DNA of 64,000 nucleotides from Arthrobacter sp. Leaf69 (GTDB taxonomy: Bacteria > Actinomycetota > Actinomycetes > Actinomycetales > Micrococcaceae), in NCBI RefSeq assembly GCF_001422645.1, contig NZ_LMLR01000010.1:776724-840723 (forward strand), given 5' to 3'. Positions 25,045-33,357 of the stretch are shown here, piece by piece (the stretch's first letter is position 1; each line of letters starts with the position of its first letter). A program made the translations under genes and the position numbers. Under the pieces are notes generated by a model that saw only the letters and a list, made by a program, of their open reading frames with translations, was not told where the DNA came from and did not search any database.

Positions 25045-25749
25045 ATGAGCGTCCAATCCAATGACCGGGCGGGAATCCACGCCGGTATCCAGACCGCCGA
25101 CAAGCCGCTGGGCCGCGATGACCTGGCCCGCCTGGTGGCCCGGGACATCACACCCGGGTCCTTCGTGAACCTCGGCATCGGCCAGCCCACCCTGGTCTCC
25201 AACTACCTCGAGCCGGAGCAGAACATCACCCTCCACACCGAGAACGGCATGCTCGGCATGGGCCCGGAGGCCACCGGCGACCAGATCGACGGCGACCTCA
25301 TCAACGCCGGCAAGATCCCCGTGACCGAACTCCCCGGGGCGTCCTACTTCCACCACGCCGACTCCTTCGCGATCATGCGCGGTGGGCACCTGGACATCTG
25401 CGTGCTGGGCGCCTTCCAGGTCTCCGCCACCGGCGACCTGGCCAACTGGCACACCGGCGCCCCGGACGCGATCCCGGCCGTTGGCGGGGCCATGGACCTC
25501 GCCACCGGCGCCAAGGATGTCTTCGTCATGATGACACTCCTGACCCGCGAGGGCGTCTCCAAGCTGGTGGAGAGCTGCAGCTACCCGCTCACCGGCATCG
25601 GCTGTGTGACCCGGATCTACACGGACAAGGCGGTCTTCCTGACCGGCCCCGACGGCGTGCAGGTCCGGGAAACGTTCGGCTGCACGCTCGACGAGCTGCA
25701 GGCCATGGTTCCGGTGCCGCTCAAGGCCGCGTCCGCCGCCGGAAGCTGA
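25045..25749 (+). CDS. pcaJ: 3-Oxoadipate CoA-transferase subunit B
   Basis: A 234-residue beta subunit. The catalytic Glu66 lies in TLHTENGMLGMG and the start of the domain is VNLGIGQPTLV. A 20-residue lead precedes the domain. It ends the eight-gene pca run. The 48 nt to the next gene leave room for a separate promoter, but no clear hairpin is present, so read-through into the regulator is possible. Confidence 0.93.
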   Translation: MSVQSNDRAGIHAGIQTADKPLGRDDLARLVARDITPGSFVNLGIGQPTLVSNYLEPEQNITLHTENGMLGMGPEATGDQIDGDLINAGKIPVTELPGASYFHHADSFAIMRGGHLDICVLGAFQVSATGDLANWHTGAPDAIPAVGGAMDLATGAKDVFVMMTLLTREGVSKLVESCSYPLTGIGCVTRIYTDKAVFLTGPDGVQVRETFGCTLDELQAMVPVPLKAASAAGS

Positions 25750-25797
25750 GCATCCGCCCGCACGGATAAAGTGGGGCGGGACCGAGAGGCAAAGGAA

Positions 25798-26613
25798 ATG
25801 ATTGACGCAGCAAAGGGCGCCCGGGCCGGTGACCCGCCGGCCGCCAGTGACCAGTACGTGCAGTCGCTGGCGCGCGGGCTGGCGGTGATCCGCGCCTTCG
25901 ATACCGACCATCCGAAGATGACGCTGACCGAGGTGGCGGCGCGGACGGACCTCACCCGGGCCACCGCACGGCGGTTCCTGCACACGCTCGTGGAGCTGGG
26001 CTACGTCCGCACCGACGGCAAGATCTTCGCCCTGACCGCCAAGGTGCTACAGCTCGGCTACGCCTACCTGTCCGGGCTGTCGCTGCCGCAGCTCGCCCAG
26101 CCCCACCTCGAGGAGCTGTCGCTCCAGCTGGGGGAGTCGACGTCGGCCGCGGTGCTGGAAGACACGGACATCGCCTACATCGCCCGGGTGGCCACGCGCC
26201 GGATCATGACCGTGGGGATCACGGTCGGCACCCGCTTCCCGGCCTACGCCACGTCGATGGGCAGGGTGCTGCTGGCGGCCCTGCCGCCGGCCGCGCTGGA
26301 GGCGTACCTCGCCCACGCCGACATCAGGCCCCTGACCCCGCACGCCATCGGAACCCGGCAGGGACTGCTCGCGGAGCTGGCCACCGTCAGGGCCCAGGGC
26401 TGGTGCCTGCTGAACCAGGAGCTCGAACCCGGGCTGATGTCCGTCGCCGCGCCGGTCCATGACGGGCCCAAGGTGGTCGCCGCCATCAACGTGTCACTGC
26501 AGGCGCAGTCGGTTGCGGCCCGGCCGGACCCGGAAGCCTACCTGGACTCCGTGCGGGCGGCAACAGTGGCCGCCGCCGGGCTCATTTCGGCCGACCTGTC
26601 CTCCGGACGCTGA
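25798..26613 (+). CDS. pcaR: IclR-family regulator, PcaR/PobR type
   Basis: A 271-residue IclR protein. The helix-turn-helix (TLTEVAARTDLTRATARRFL) spans about residues 42-61, followed by the ligand domain with TVGITVGTRFPAYATSMGRVLLA, typical of the PcaR/PcaU/PobR subgroup that senses protocatechuate or beta-ketoadipate. The ATG at 25798 has GGCAAAGGAA just upstream; GTG 25771 is an alternative. Position directly after pcaJ supports control of the pca operon, probably as an activator. Confidence 0.85.
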   Translation: MIDAAKGARAGDPPAASDQYVQSLARGLAVIRAFDTDHPKMTLTEVAARTDLTRATARRFLHTLVELGYVRTDGKIFALTAKVLQLGYAYLSGLSLPQLAQPHLEELSLQLGESTSAAVLEDTDIAYIARVATRRIMTVGITVGTRFPAYATSMGRVLLAALPPAALEAYLAHADIRPLTPHAIGTRQGLLAELATVRAQGWCLLNQELEPGLMSVAAPVHDGPKVVAAINVSLQAQSVAARPDPEAYLDSVRAATVAAAGLISADLSSGR

Positions 26614-26618
26614 CGCGC

Positions 26619-26861
26619 TTAGCTGGAACGCCCCGAAACCGGTGCGGTGGAAACGGTGATGGTGACCCCTGCGGCGTCGTCGTCACGGATCTTGAGGTGC
26701 AGGTCCCTGCCCACCAGCGAGGCATGGATATCCTCGCTGTCCGCTGGGGCGAGCTGCTCGGCCAGCCGCGTGACCGCCAGTGCCATGGCCCGGCCCCAGT
26801 CGTGGGGATCCGTGCTGGACGCCACGGCCTCGGCCGAGTAGTTCTCCTGTGGTTCGGACAT
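26619..26861 (-). CDS. Hypothetical 80-residue protein
   Basis: Not recognised. It is acidic and Ala-rich, with a helical middle (WGRAMALAVTRLAEQLAPADSE, in part) and a C-terminal strand-rich segment (LHLKIRDDDAAGVTITVSTAPV). The ATG at 26861 has GGGAG 5 nt upstream and codons are strongly GC3-biased. Convergent with the PcaR gene, 5 nt between stops. A perfect hairpin lies about 30 nt upstream of its start. Confidence 0.55.
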   Translation of the reverse strand: MSEPQENYSAEAVASSTDPHDWGRAMALAVTRLAEQLAPADSEDIHASLVGRDLHLKIRDDDAAGVTITVSTAPVSGRSS

Positions 26862-26891
26862 GTGCTCCCGCTTTCCGCCCCTGGAGCATGG

Positions 26892-26914
26892 CCTGTCGGG
26901 CTGATCCCGACAGG
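26892..26914. promoter_or_regulatory. Perfect hairpin upstream of the small hypothetical gene
   Basis: CCTGTCGGG-ctgat-CCCGACAGG: a 9-bp stem with a 5-nt loop and no T-tract on either strand. It lies 31 nt upstream of the hypothetical gene start (minus strand), so it could be a leader structure or an operator. No other role can be assigned. Confidence 0.45.
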
Positions 26915-27092
26915 CGGCCGGGCCGGCAAATGGCAAAGCCCGGCTGGCTCCAGTACTTGAGCATGGCCAGTCTAGTGACCCCGGAGCGCGAACGTCCACG
27001 GTTCGCGCCCCTGGCTGCGGAGGTTACGCACGGAACCCCGCTAGGATTTCAAACCGGGACACCCCACGCCCCCACTTCCCTCGAAGGACGCC

Positions 27093-28073
27093 ATGCCAGA
27101 GAAAATACCCGCGGTCGATAGCAATCCCGTGGTCGCTAGCGAATCTGTGCGCGACAGCACAACCCCGGCCCGGCGCGCCGCCGTCGTGGTCAACCCCGCC
27201 AAAACAGGCGGCCAGGAACTCAAGGGCGCAATCTTCCGGCTGTGCGAAACGCAAGGCTGGGCCGAGCCGCTCTGGCTCGAAACCACAGTCGAGGACCCGG
27301 GCGCCGGCCAGGCCCGCGAGGCGTTGGAAGCGGGCGTCGACGTCGTGATTGCCGCCGGCGGCGACGGCACCGTGCGCTGCGTGGCCGAGGTGCTCGCCGG
27401 TACCGGAACGCCCATGGGACTGGTGCCGCTGGGAACCGGAAACCTGCTGGCCCGCAACCTGGGCGTGGACATCACCGACCCTGTGTCCGCCTGCTACGAC
27501 GTGCTCAACGGCAGCGAAAAGTCCATCGATGTCGTCAAGACGCGGCTGGACCGCTCCGACGACGAACAGGTGTTCCTGGTGATGGCCGGACTCGGCTACG
27601 ACGCCGCCATCATGGCGGACACCGTCGATGTGCTGAAGGACCGCATGGGGTGGCTGGCGTACGTTGAGGCCGGCATCCGCAAACTCCCCGGCAAACCCGT
27701 AAAGGCATCGATCTGCGTCGACGGCGGCGATCCCGTCCGCCGCAGGATCCGCAGCGTGATGATCGGCAACTGCGGCCGGATCATGGGCGGCGTCGAGATC
27801 TTCCCGGACGCCAAGATCGACGACGCCGTGCTGGATCTGTTGATCCTGGCCCCGCGCGGCCGGCTTGGTTGGCTGGGCGTTGTTGCCGGCATCTTCGGCC
27901 GAAACAAGCGCGAGACCGAATCCGTGGAGTACTTCCAGGGCAAATCGGCCGAGATCACCCTGGAGCGTGAACAGGAATTCCAGCTCGACGGCGACCACCT
28001 CGGGACCGGGACGCACCTTGTCGTGACCGTCGAGCCCGAGGCCCTGAAGATCCGGATGACCGCCGCAGAATAG
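27093..28073 (+). CDS. Diacylglycerol/lipid kinase family protein
   Basis: A 326-residue DAGK-catalytic-domain protein. The nucleotide-binding GGDGT is at 89-93 and the second loop PLGTGN at 112-117; the C-terminal beta-sandwich contains the GGVEIFPDAKIDDAVLDLLI type of motif (split here). It phosphorylates a lipid alcohol, with diacylglycerol the usual substrate. The N-terminal 28 residues are disordered-looking. A TAGGAT -10-like hexamer lies at 27042-27047. Single gene upstream of the polysaccharide cluster. Confidence 0.82.
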   Translation: MPEKIPAVDSNPVVASESVRDSTTPARRAAVVVNPAKTGGQELKGAIFRLCETQGWAEPLWLETTVEDPGAGQAREALEAGVDVVIAAGGDGTVRCVAEVLAGTGTPMGLVPLGTGNLLARNLGVDITDPVSACYDVLNGSEKSIDVVKTRLDRSDDEQVFLVMAGLGYDAAIMADTVDVLKDRMGWLAYVEAGIRKLPGKPVKASICVDGGDPVRRRIRSVMIGNCGRIMGGVEIFPDAKIDDAVLDLLILAPRGRLGWLGVVAGIFGRNKRETESVEYFQGKSAEITLEREQEFQLDGDHLGTGTHLVVTVEPEALKIRMTAAE

Positions 28074-28134
28074 CTTTCCTCCGGTCGCTGGCAGTACTTG
28101 CCGGCCGGTATCCGGTGACAGCGCGGGGGCGGCG

Positions 28135-28160
28135 GTCCGGGTGGTGAGTACTACCCGGAC
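28135..28160. terminator. GC-rich hairpin after the lipid kinase gene
   Basis: GTCCGGGT...ACCCGGAC, an 8-bp perfect stem around a 10-nt loop, extended by GGC/GCC with a bulge. There is no T-tract, so it is at best a weak or factor-assisted terminator; it may equally be part of the leader of the next operon. Confidence 0.35.
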
Positions 28161-28244
28161 GCCGCCGCCGGAATGTTGTTCGCAAAGGCAAGTATCAACT
28201 CGGGTATCAACCACTCGTGTCCAAAGCGTTACCACCAACTTGGA

Positions 28245-28273
28245 TTGGCTCAGGCATCAATCGATGCAGCCAA
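28245..28273 (+). promoter_or_regulatory. Leader hairpin upstream of the attenuator ORF
   Basis: TTGGCT-(cag)-GCATC-aatc-GATGC-AGCCAA forms an 11-bp stem with one 3-nt bulge. It ends 8-9 nt before the GGAGGG ribosome site of the leader ORF. An alternative pairing is possible: CAAAGGCAA (28183-28191) with TTGCCTTTTG (28275-28284), next to the ribosome site. Confidence 0.5.
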
Positions 28274-28295
28274 TTGCCTTTTGGAGGGAGTCGCA

Positions 28296-28400
28296 ATGGC
28301 ACGCATGCCCCTTGTCGCCCCGGATGGTCGGACCAATGACCGACCTGCATTTTTTTGTGCGGATGAATCGTCCACCCTTCACCCCTGCGGGCGCCCGTGA
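28296..28400 (+). CDS. Predicted 34-residue leader peptide of the polysaccharide operon
   Basis: A short ORF starting at ATG 28296 behind a strong ribosome site (GGAGGGAG, about 6 nt). It begins MARMPLVAP, continues through an Ala-Phe-Phe-Cys run encoded by the T-tract, and ends HPCGRP with a TGA that overlaps the GTG of the phosphoglycosyltransferase gene (GTGA). An intrinsic-terminator structure sits inside the frame, so a translating ribosome would disturb it. The peptide resembles no family I know. Existence is supported by ribosome site, overlap and the embedded terminator, not by codon statistics. Confidence 0.55.
   Translation: MARMPLVAPDGRTNDRPAFFCADESSTLHPCGRP
28326..28356 (+). terminator. 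Attenuator-type terminator inside the leader ORF
   Basis: GGTCGG (28326-28331), 8-nt loop, CCGACC (28340-28345), then TGCA and seven T (28350-28356). The stem can be extended by AUG/CAU pairing with a 2-nt bulge. It lies upstream of the first structural gene of the 14.5-kb polysaccharide operon and would stop transcription before it. Confidence 0.65.
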
Positions 28401-30067
28401 CGCCGCAGGCAGAGGGCACGCCGCTTCGGCTGACCCTCTCTGGCGCCGGGCACACCGCCGGCCGCCCCGGCGGCACCCTGGCCGACCTCGCTTACGCGTC
28501 ACACACACTCCACGTGCCCCGCGCAGCCCACAATGCCTCCGCAACGCTCCCGCCGCAGCCCAGAACCGCCGTCCCACGGGCGACCGGTGCCGAGGGGAAG
28601 GCCGCCGAGCCGTCCACTGGACCGTCCACTGAGGCGCGGCTCTCCGGCCGCGAATGGGCGCGGTTCCTGCGCCGTGTCTTACGTGCCACAGATTGCCTGC
28701 TGGTCACCATCTGCGTCCTGGCTGGTTTCCTGGTCCACTACGAGGGCGACCAGCCGTTCGCGGCAACGTTTGCCGACGTCAACGGAGGTTTGATCGGAGC
28801 CCTCCTGGTCGTGATGTGGGTGGCAGCCCTGGGCCTCTACCGCACTCGGGACCCGAAGATCCTGGGCGCCGGGAGCAGCGAATACAAGCGGGTGGCCGCC
28901 GCCAGCGGGGCGGTCTTCGGGCTGCTCGCCGTCTTGCTGGTGGCGTTCCGCATCCAGCCGGCGTCGGCGTTCTACCTGGTGTCCCTCCCGCTGGGCCTCA
29001 TTCTCCTGCCCGGCAGCCGTCTGATTGCCCGCCGCTGGTACAACGCACGGCAGGCCCAGGGGCAGTTCCTCGTCAAGGCGATTGTGATCGGCCAAGCCGA
29101 GGATGTGCGGTACGTGCTCAAGCGCATCGCCCGGAAGTCAGGCGCCGTCTACGAAATACTCGGCGTGTCACTGCCCGGAGGGCGGCGCGGGGCCCGGTTC
29201 GACGCCGACGGGCGCCAGGTGCCAGTGCTGTCCTCCACCGATGACGTCGTCCGGACGGTGGGCCGCTGCGGCGCGGAGGCGGTCATCGTGGCCGGTCCGG
29301 TGCCTGGCGGAAACCAGTACATCCGCGAACTGGGATGGGGGCTGGAAGAGCACCAGGCGGAACTCGTGCTGGCCTCGTCCCTCACCAACGTCGCCGGCCC
29401 CCGGATCCACTGGCGTCCGGTGGAAGGGCTGCCGTTGATGCACGTCGACGTACCCCGCTACAGCGGCGGCAAGCATGCCTGCAAACGGCTGCTGGACATC
29501 ACGGTGGCCGCCACGGCGCTGGTCCTGCTCTCGCCGGTGCTCCTGGTCCTGGCAGTCATCGTCAAGCACGGCAGCCCGGGGCCCGTCCTGTTCCGGCAGG
29601 AGCGCGTGGGTAAGGCCGGGAAACCATTCCGGATGCTCAAGTTCCGGTCCATGGTGGTCAACGCAGAGGCCGCGCTGGCCGGGCTCGGGGCGCAAAACGA
29701 GGGCGCCGGTGTCCTGTTCAAGATGCACAACGATCCCCGGGTCACCCGATGCGGACGCTGGATGCGGCGGTACTCGCTGGACGAACTCCCGCAGTTCTGG
29801 AATGTCCTGACCGGCGAGATGAGCCTGGTCGGGCCCCGGCCGCCGCTGCAGCGCGAGGTGGGCCGCTATGAGCGCCACACGCGCCGCCGGCTGTTGATCA
29901 AACCCGGGATCACCGGGCTGTGGCAGGTCAACGGCCGCTCGGACCTGCCGTGGGACGAGGCCGTACGCCTCGATCTTTATTACGTCGAAAACTGGTCGAT
30001 CATGGGCGACGTCATCATCATGTGGCGCACCTTCCGAGCTATGTGCGCGCCCGCCGGCGCGTACTGA
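28397..30067 (+). CDS. Polyprenyl-phosphate sugar phosphotransferase (cluster-initiating)
   Basis: A 556-residue exopolysaccharide polyprenyl glycosylphosphotransferase. About 85 disordered residues come first, then four membrane helices (about 95-205), a nucleotide-binding-like domain (VKAIVIGQAEDV), a further hydrophobic segment (about 372-394) and the catalytic C-terminal domain with KFRSM (about 414), DELPQ (about 461), GPRPP and GITGLWQVNGRS. It puts a sugar-1-phosphate on undecaprenyl phosphate. GTG start overlaps the leader ORF stop. First structural gene of the cluster; the sugar is not readable. Confidence 0.9.
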   Translation: MTPQAEGTPLRLTLSGAGHTAGRPGGTLADLAYASHTLHVPRAAHNASATLPPQPRTAVPRATGAEGKAAEPSTGPSTEARLSGREWARFLRRVLRATDCLLVTICVLAGFLVHYEGDQPFAATFADVNGGLIGALLVVMWVAALGLYRTRDPKILGAGSSEYKRVAAASGAVFGLLAVLLVAFRIQPASAFYLVSLPLGLILLPGSRLIARRWYNARQAQGQFLVKAIVIGQAEDVRYVLKRIARKSGAVYEILGVSLPGGRRGARFDADGRQVPVLSSTDDVVRTVGRCGAEAVIVAGPVPGGNQYIRELGWGLEEHQAELVLASSLTNVAGPRIHWRPVEGLPLMHVDVPRYSGGKHACKRLLDITVAATALVLLSPVLLVLAVIVKHGSPGPVLFRQERVGKAGKPFRMLKFRSMVVNAEAALAGLGAQNEGAGVLFKMHNDPRVTRCGRWMRRYSLDELPQFWNVLTGEMSLVGPRPPLQREVGRYERHTRRRLLIKPGITGLWQVNGRSDLPWDEAVRLDLYYVENWSIMGDVIIMWRTFRAMCAPAGAY

Positions 30068-30086
30068 CTGAGTGAGGATACACAAA

Positions 30087-31196
30087 ATGGATGAATCACG
30101 TTCGGGGTACTTCCGCGGCCTGGACCTGGAGGCAGCAGCCGCGCCGCTGAGGGTCGCGGTCATCGGCGCCGGCTACTGGGGACCCAACCTGGCACGGAAT
30201 TTCACGGCAAGCCCTGACTGGGAACTCGCCGGCATTGTGGACCTGGACCAGGGCAAAGCCGCCAGACTCGCGGCCGCGCAGGGCGGCGTCCCGGTCTTCG
30301 CCTCCGTTGACGAACTGCTGGACTTGGAAGAGGTTGACGCCGTGGCGATTGCGACGCCGGCCCACACGCACCACGGCATCGCCCTGACGGCCCTGCAAGC
30401 TGGGAAACATGTGCTGGTCGAGAAGCCGCTCGCGGACAGCCGGACCAAGGGGCTCGAGATGGTCGAGGAAGCGGAGGGCCGCGGCCTGGTCCTGATGGCG
30501 GACCACACGTACTGCTACACCCCGGCCGTGCTGAAGATCCGCGAGCTGATCGCGGACGGGTCGCTGGGCGAGATTCTGTTCATCGATTCGGTCCGGATCA
30601 ACCTGGGACTCGTGCAGCCGGACGTGGACGTCTTTTGGGACCTTGCCCCGCATGACCTGGCCATTCTCGACTTCATCCTCCCCGACGGGCTGCGGCCGAT
30701 GGAAGTCTCAGCGCACGGAGCGGACCCCCTTGGCACGGGCCGGGCCTGCGTAGGGCATTTGACGTTCGCGCTGGCCAACGACGCCATGGCCCACGTCCAC
30801 GTCAACTGGCTGAGCCCGACCAAGATCCGCCAGCTCGTGGTGGGAGGCTCCCGGCGCACCCTGGTCTGGGACGACCTGAATCCCCAGCAGCGGATCAGCG
30901 TCTACGACCGAGGGATCAGCCTCGACCGGCAGTCGTCCGCCGCGGACCGGAAAGCCTCCGCCATCTCCTACCGGCTGGGCGACACGTGGTCGCCGGCGCT
31001 GCCCGAACACGAGGCCCTCGGCCAGATGGTGGCCGAGTTCGCCGGCAGCATCCGGCAGCAGCGCCCCGCCCGGACCAGCGGCGTCGCCGGGCTCCGTGTG
31101 CTGTCCGTCCTCGAGGCCGTCAGTGACAGCCTCAGCGCGGACGGGAAACCCAGCATCGTCGTCGGTAACGAACCGCAATTGGAGGCAAGCAGATGA
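30087..31196 (+). CDS. Gfo/Idh/MocA-family nucleotide-sugar dehydrogenase
   Basis: A 369-residue NAD-dependent oxidoreductase. The Rossmann loop is GAGYWG (27-32), with AGKHVLVEKPLADS (catalytic Lys at about 113) and WDLAPHDLAILDF (His of the active site). The features fit the WlbA/WbpB subgroup, which oxidises the 3-position of UDP-N-acetylglucosaminuronate before amination. Start at ATG 30087 with AGGA 9 nt upstream; GTG 30072 is less likely. A DegT aminotransferase and a WlbB-like acetyltransferase in the same operon would complete a 3-amino sugar route. Confidence 0.82.
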   Translation: MDESRSGYFRGLDLEAAAAPLRVAVIGAGYWGPNLARNFTASPDWELAGIVDLDQGKAARLAAAQGGVPVFASVDELLDLEEVDAVAIATPAHTHHGIALTALQAGKHVLVEKPLADSRTKGLEMVEEAEGRGLVLMADHTYCYTPAVLKIRELIADGSLGEILFIDSVRINLGLVQPDVDVFWDLAPHDLAILDFILPDGLRPMEVSAHGADPLGTGRACVGHLTFALANDAMAHVHVNWLSPTKIRQLVVGGSRRTLVWDDLNPQQRISVYDRGISLDRQSSAADRKASAISYRLGDTWSPALPEHEALGQMVAEFAGSIRQQRPARTSGVAGLRVLSVLEAVSDSLSADGKPSIVVGNEPQLEASR

Positions 31197-32188
31197 GCAT
31201 CCTGCAAGGGGCACAGATCCTGGTCACGGGCGGCGCCGGGACGATCGGTTCCACCATCGTGGACCACCTGCTCGACGCCGGCGCCGGCAGGGTGGACGTG
31301 CTGGACAACCTCGTCAGGGGCCGGCGGGCCAACCTCGATCCGGCGCTGGCGGGCGGGCGGGTCGAACTCATCGAAGGAGACCTCCTGGACCGGGACCTGG
31401 TTCACGACCTGAGCCGGGGCAAGGACATCGTCTTCCACCAGGCGGCGATCCGGATCACGCAATGCGCCGAAGAACCCCGGCTGGCCCTCGAAGTGCTGGT
31501 GGACGGGACCTTCAACGTGCTCGAAGCGGCGACGGCGCAGCGGGTCGGCAAGCTCGTCGCAGCCTCGAGCGCCTCGGTCTATGGCATGGCGGAGACGTTT
31601 CCGACGCCCGAACGCCATCACCATTACAACAACGACACGTTCTACGGCGCGGCCAAGTCCTTCAACGAGGCCATGGCCCGCAGCTTCCGCGCCATGTCCG
31701 GACTGGACTACGTCCTGCTGCGCTATTTCAACGTGTACGGCCCGCGGATGGACGTCCACGGCCTGTACACCGAGGTGCTGGTGCGCTGGATGGAGCGCAT
31801 AGAGGACGGGCTGCCGCCGCTGATCTTCGGCGACGGCCGGCAGACCATGGACTTCGTGCACACGAGGGACGTGGCCCGCGCCAATATCCTGGCCGCGGGC
31901 AGCGGAGTGGTCGAGGGGGTGTACAACATCGCCAGCGGCGCGGAGACCAGCCTGCTGGAACTGGCCGAGGCGCTGCTGCGGGCCATGGATTCGGAGCTGC
32001 ACGTGGAGCACGGACCTGAGCGGGCCGTCAACGGCGTCGTCAAACGCCAGGCGGATACGGCCGCGGCACGCCGGGACCTGGGGTTCACGGCGGAAACCGG
32101 CTTGGAGGAGGGGCTGCGGGAACTGGTTGAGTGGTGGCGGCCCCTGCGCGCAGAAATTGCGGACGCCAGGGTGGGTGGTGCACGGTGA
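31193..32188 (+). CDS. NAD-dependent epimerase/dehydratase (extended SDR)
   Basis: A 331-residue extended short-chain dehydrogenase. The N-terminal loop is TGGAGTIG (12-19), SSASVYG carries the catalytic Ser/Thr, and Y-x3-K is YGAAK (about 150-154). RYFNVYGPRMD is typical of UDP-sugar 4-epimerases and 4,6-dehydratases; the rest does not decide between them. It overlaps the dehydrogenase upstream (ATGA) and the aminotransferase downstream (GTGA). Confidence 0.83.
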   Translation: MSILQGAQILVTGGAGTIGSTIVDHLLDAGAGRVDVLDNLVRGRRANLDPALAGGRVELIEGDLLDRDLVHDLSRGKDIVFHQAAIRITQCAEEPRLALEVLVDGTFNVLEAATAQRVGKLVAASSASVYGMAETFPTPERHHHYNNDTFYGAAKSFNEAMARSFRAMSGLDYVLLRYFNVYGPRMDVHGLYTEVLVRWMERIEDGLPPLIFGDGRQTMDFVHTRDVARANILAAGSGVVEGVYNIASGAETSLLELAEALLRAMDSELHVEHGPERAVNGVVKRQADTAAARRDLGFTAETGLEEGLRELVEWWRPLRAEIADARVGGAR

Positions 32189-33357
32189 TCGTGAACCAGG
32201 ACCGGTCCCTGGCCCGGATCAATGTCATGAAGCCGTGGCTCGGACCGGAGGAGGCCGCGGCGGTGGCCGAAGTCATCGCCTCGGGCTGGGTGGCGCAAGG
32301 CCCCCGCGTGGCGCGCTTCGAGGCAGCCTTCGCCGCCGCGCAACAGGCCCGCCACGCCGTCGCGGTCTCCAACTGCACCACTGCCTTGCACCTGGCGCTG
32401 AAAGTGGCAGGCATCGGAGCCCGCGACGACGTCGTGGTGCCCTCCCTTTCCTTCATCGCTACCGCCAATGCGGTCACCTACGTCGGTGCCCGGCCGGTCT
32501 TCGCCGACGTCGAGGCGGACACCGGAAACGTGTCCGTGCGCACCCTCGCCGCCGCCCTGACTCCGGCCACCCGCGCCGTGATTGTGGTGGACCAGGGCGG
32601 CATGCCGGTGGACCTCGATCCGATCCGCGCCCTCTGCGACGGGTTGGGCATCACCGTGATTGAGGACGCGGCCTGCGCGGCGGGCAGCACGTACCGGGGA
32701 CGGCCAGCGGGTGCAGGTGCCGAGATCGCGGCCTGGTCCTTCCACCCGCGCAAGATCCTTACCACCGGCGAGGGCGGGATGCTGACCACACGCAACGCCG
32801 CCTGGGCTGACCGTGCCCGGAAGCTGCGCGAACATGCCATGAGCGTCTCGGCGAACGACCGGCATGCCTCGGTCCTGGCGCCGGCGGAGGAGTACGGGGA
32901 GATCGGGTTCAACTACCGGATGACCGATATCCAGGCCGCCGTCGGCCTCGTGCAACTGGACCGGCTGGGCGAGGCAGTGTCCCGGCGCCGCGCCATCGCT
33001 GCGGCCTACCGGAAGGCGCTTGCCGACGTCGAGGGCCTGCGCTTCAGCGAGGACCCGCAATACGGCACCAGCAACTTCCAGTCGTTCTGGTTTGAGGTCC
33101 TGCCGGAGTTCACCCTCGGGCGGGAGGAACTGCTGGAGTGGCTGGCGCGGGACGGAATTTCCGCCCGGCGCGGCATCATGGCCGCGCACCGGCAACCCGC
33201 CTACGCCGGGCTGGACACCGGCAGGGCGGACCTGTCCGTGACGGAGCGGCTCACGGACCACACCGTGATCCTGCCGGTCTACCACCAACTGACCCTGGAC
33301 GAGCAGTCCCGGGTCATCCGTTCGATCCTGAGGGCTGCGGGGAAATCTGATGACTGA
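32185..33357 (+). CDS. DegT/DnrJ/EryC1/StrS sugar aminotransferase 1
   Basis: A 390-residue PLP enzyme. The lysine that binds PLP is Lys190 in SFHPRKILTTGEGG; NCTTALHLAL (about 53-62) and IEDAACAAGS are family marks. S-F-H-P-R-K is the form seen in PglE-like 4-amino sugar enzymes. The gene after it encodes a PglD/NeuD-like acetyltransferase, so a PglE-PglD pair acting on a 4-keto sugar is possible. GTG start overlapping the SDR gene. Confidence 0.85.
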   Translation: MIVNQDRSLARINVMKPWLGPEEAAAVAEVIASGWVAQGPRVARFEAAFAAAQQARHAVAVSNCTTALHLALKVAGIGARDDVVVPSLSFIATANAVTYVGARPVFADVEADTGNVSVRTLAAALTPATRAVIVVDQGGMPVDLDPIRALCDGLGITVIEDAACAAGSTYRGRPAGAGAEIAAWSFHPRKILTTGEGGMLTTRNAAWADRARKLREHAMSVSANDRHASVLAPAEEYGEIGFNYRMTDIQAAVGLVQLDRLGEAVSRRRAIAAAYRKALADVEGLRFSEDPQYGTSNFQSFWFEVLPEFTLGREELLEWLARDGISARRGIMAAHRQPAYAGLDTGRADLSVTERLTDHTVILPVYHQLTLDEQSRVIRSILRAAGKSDD

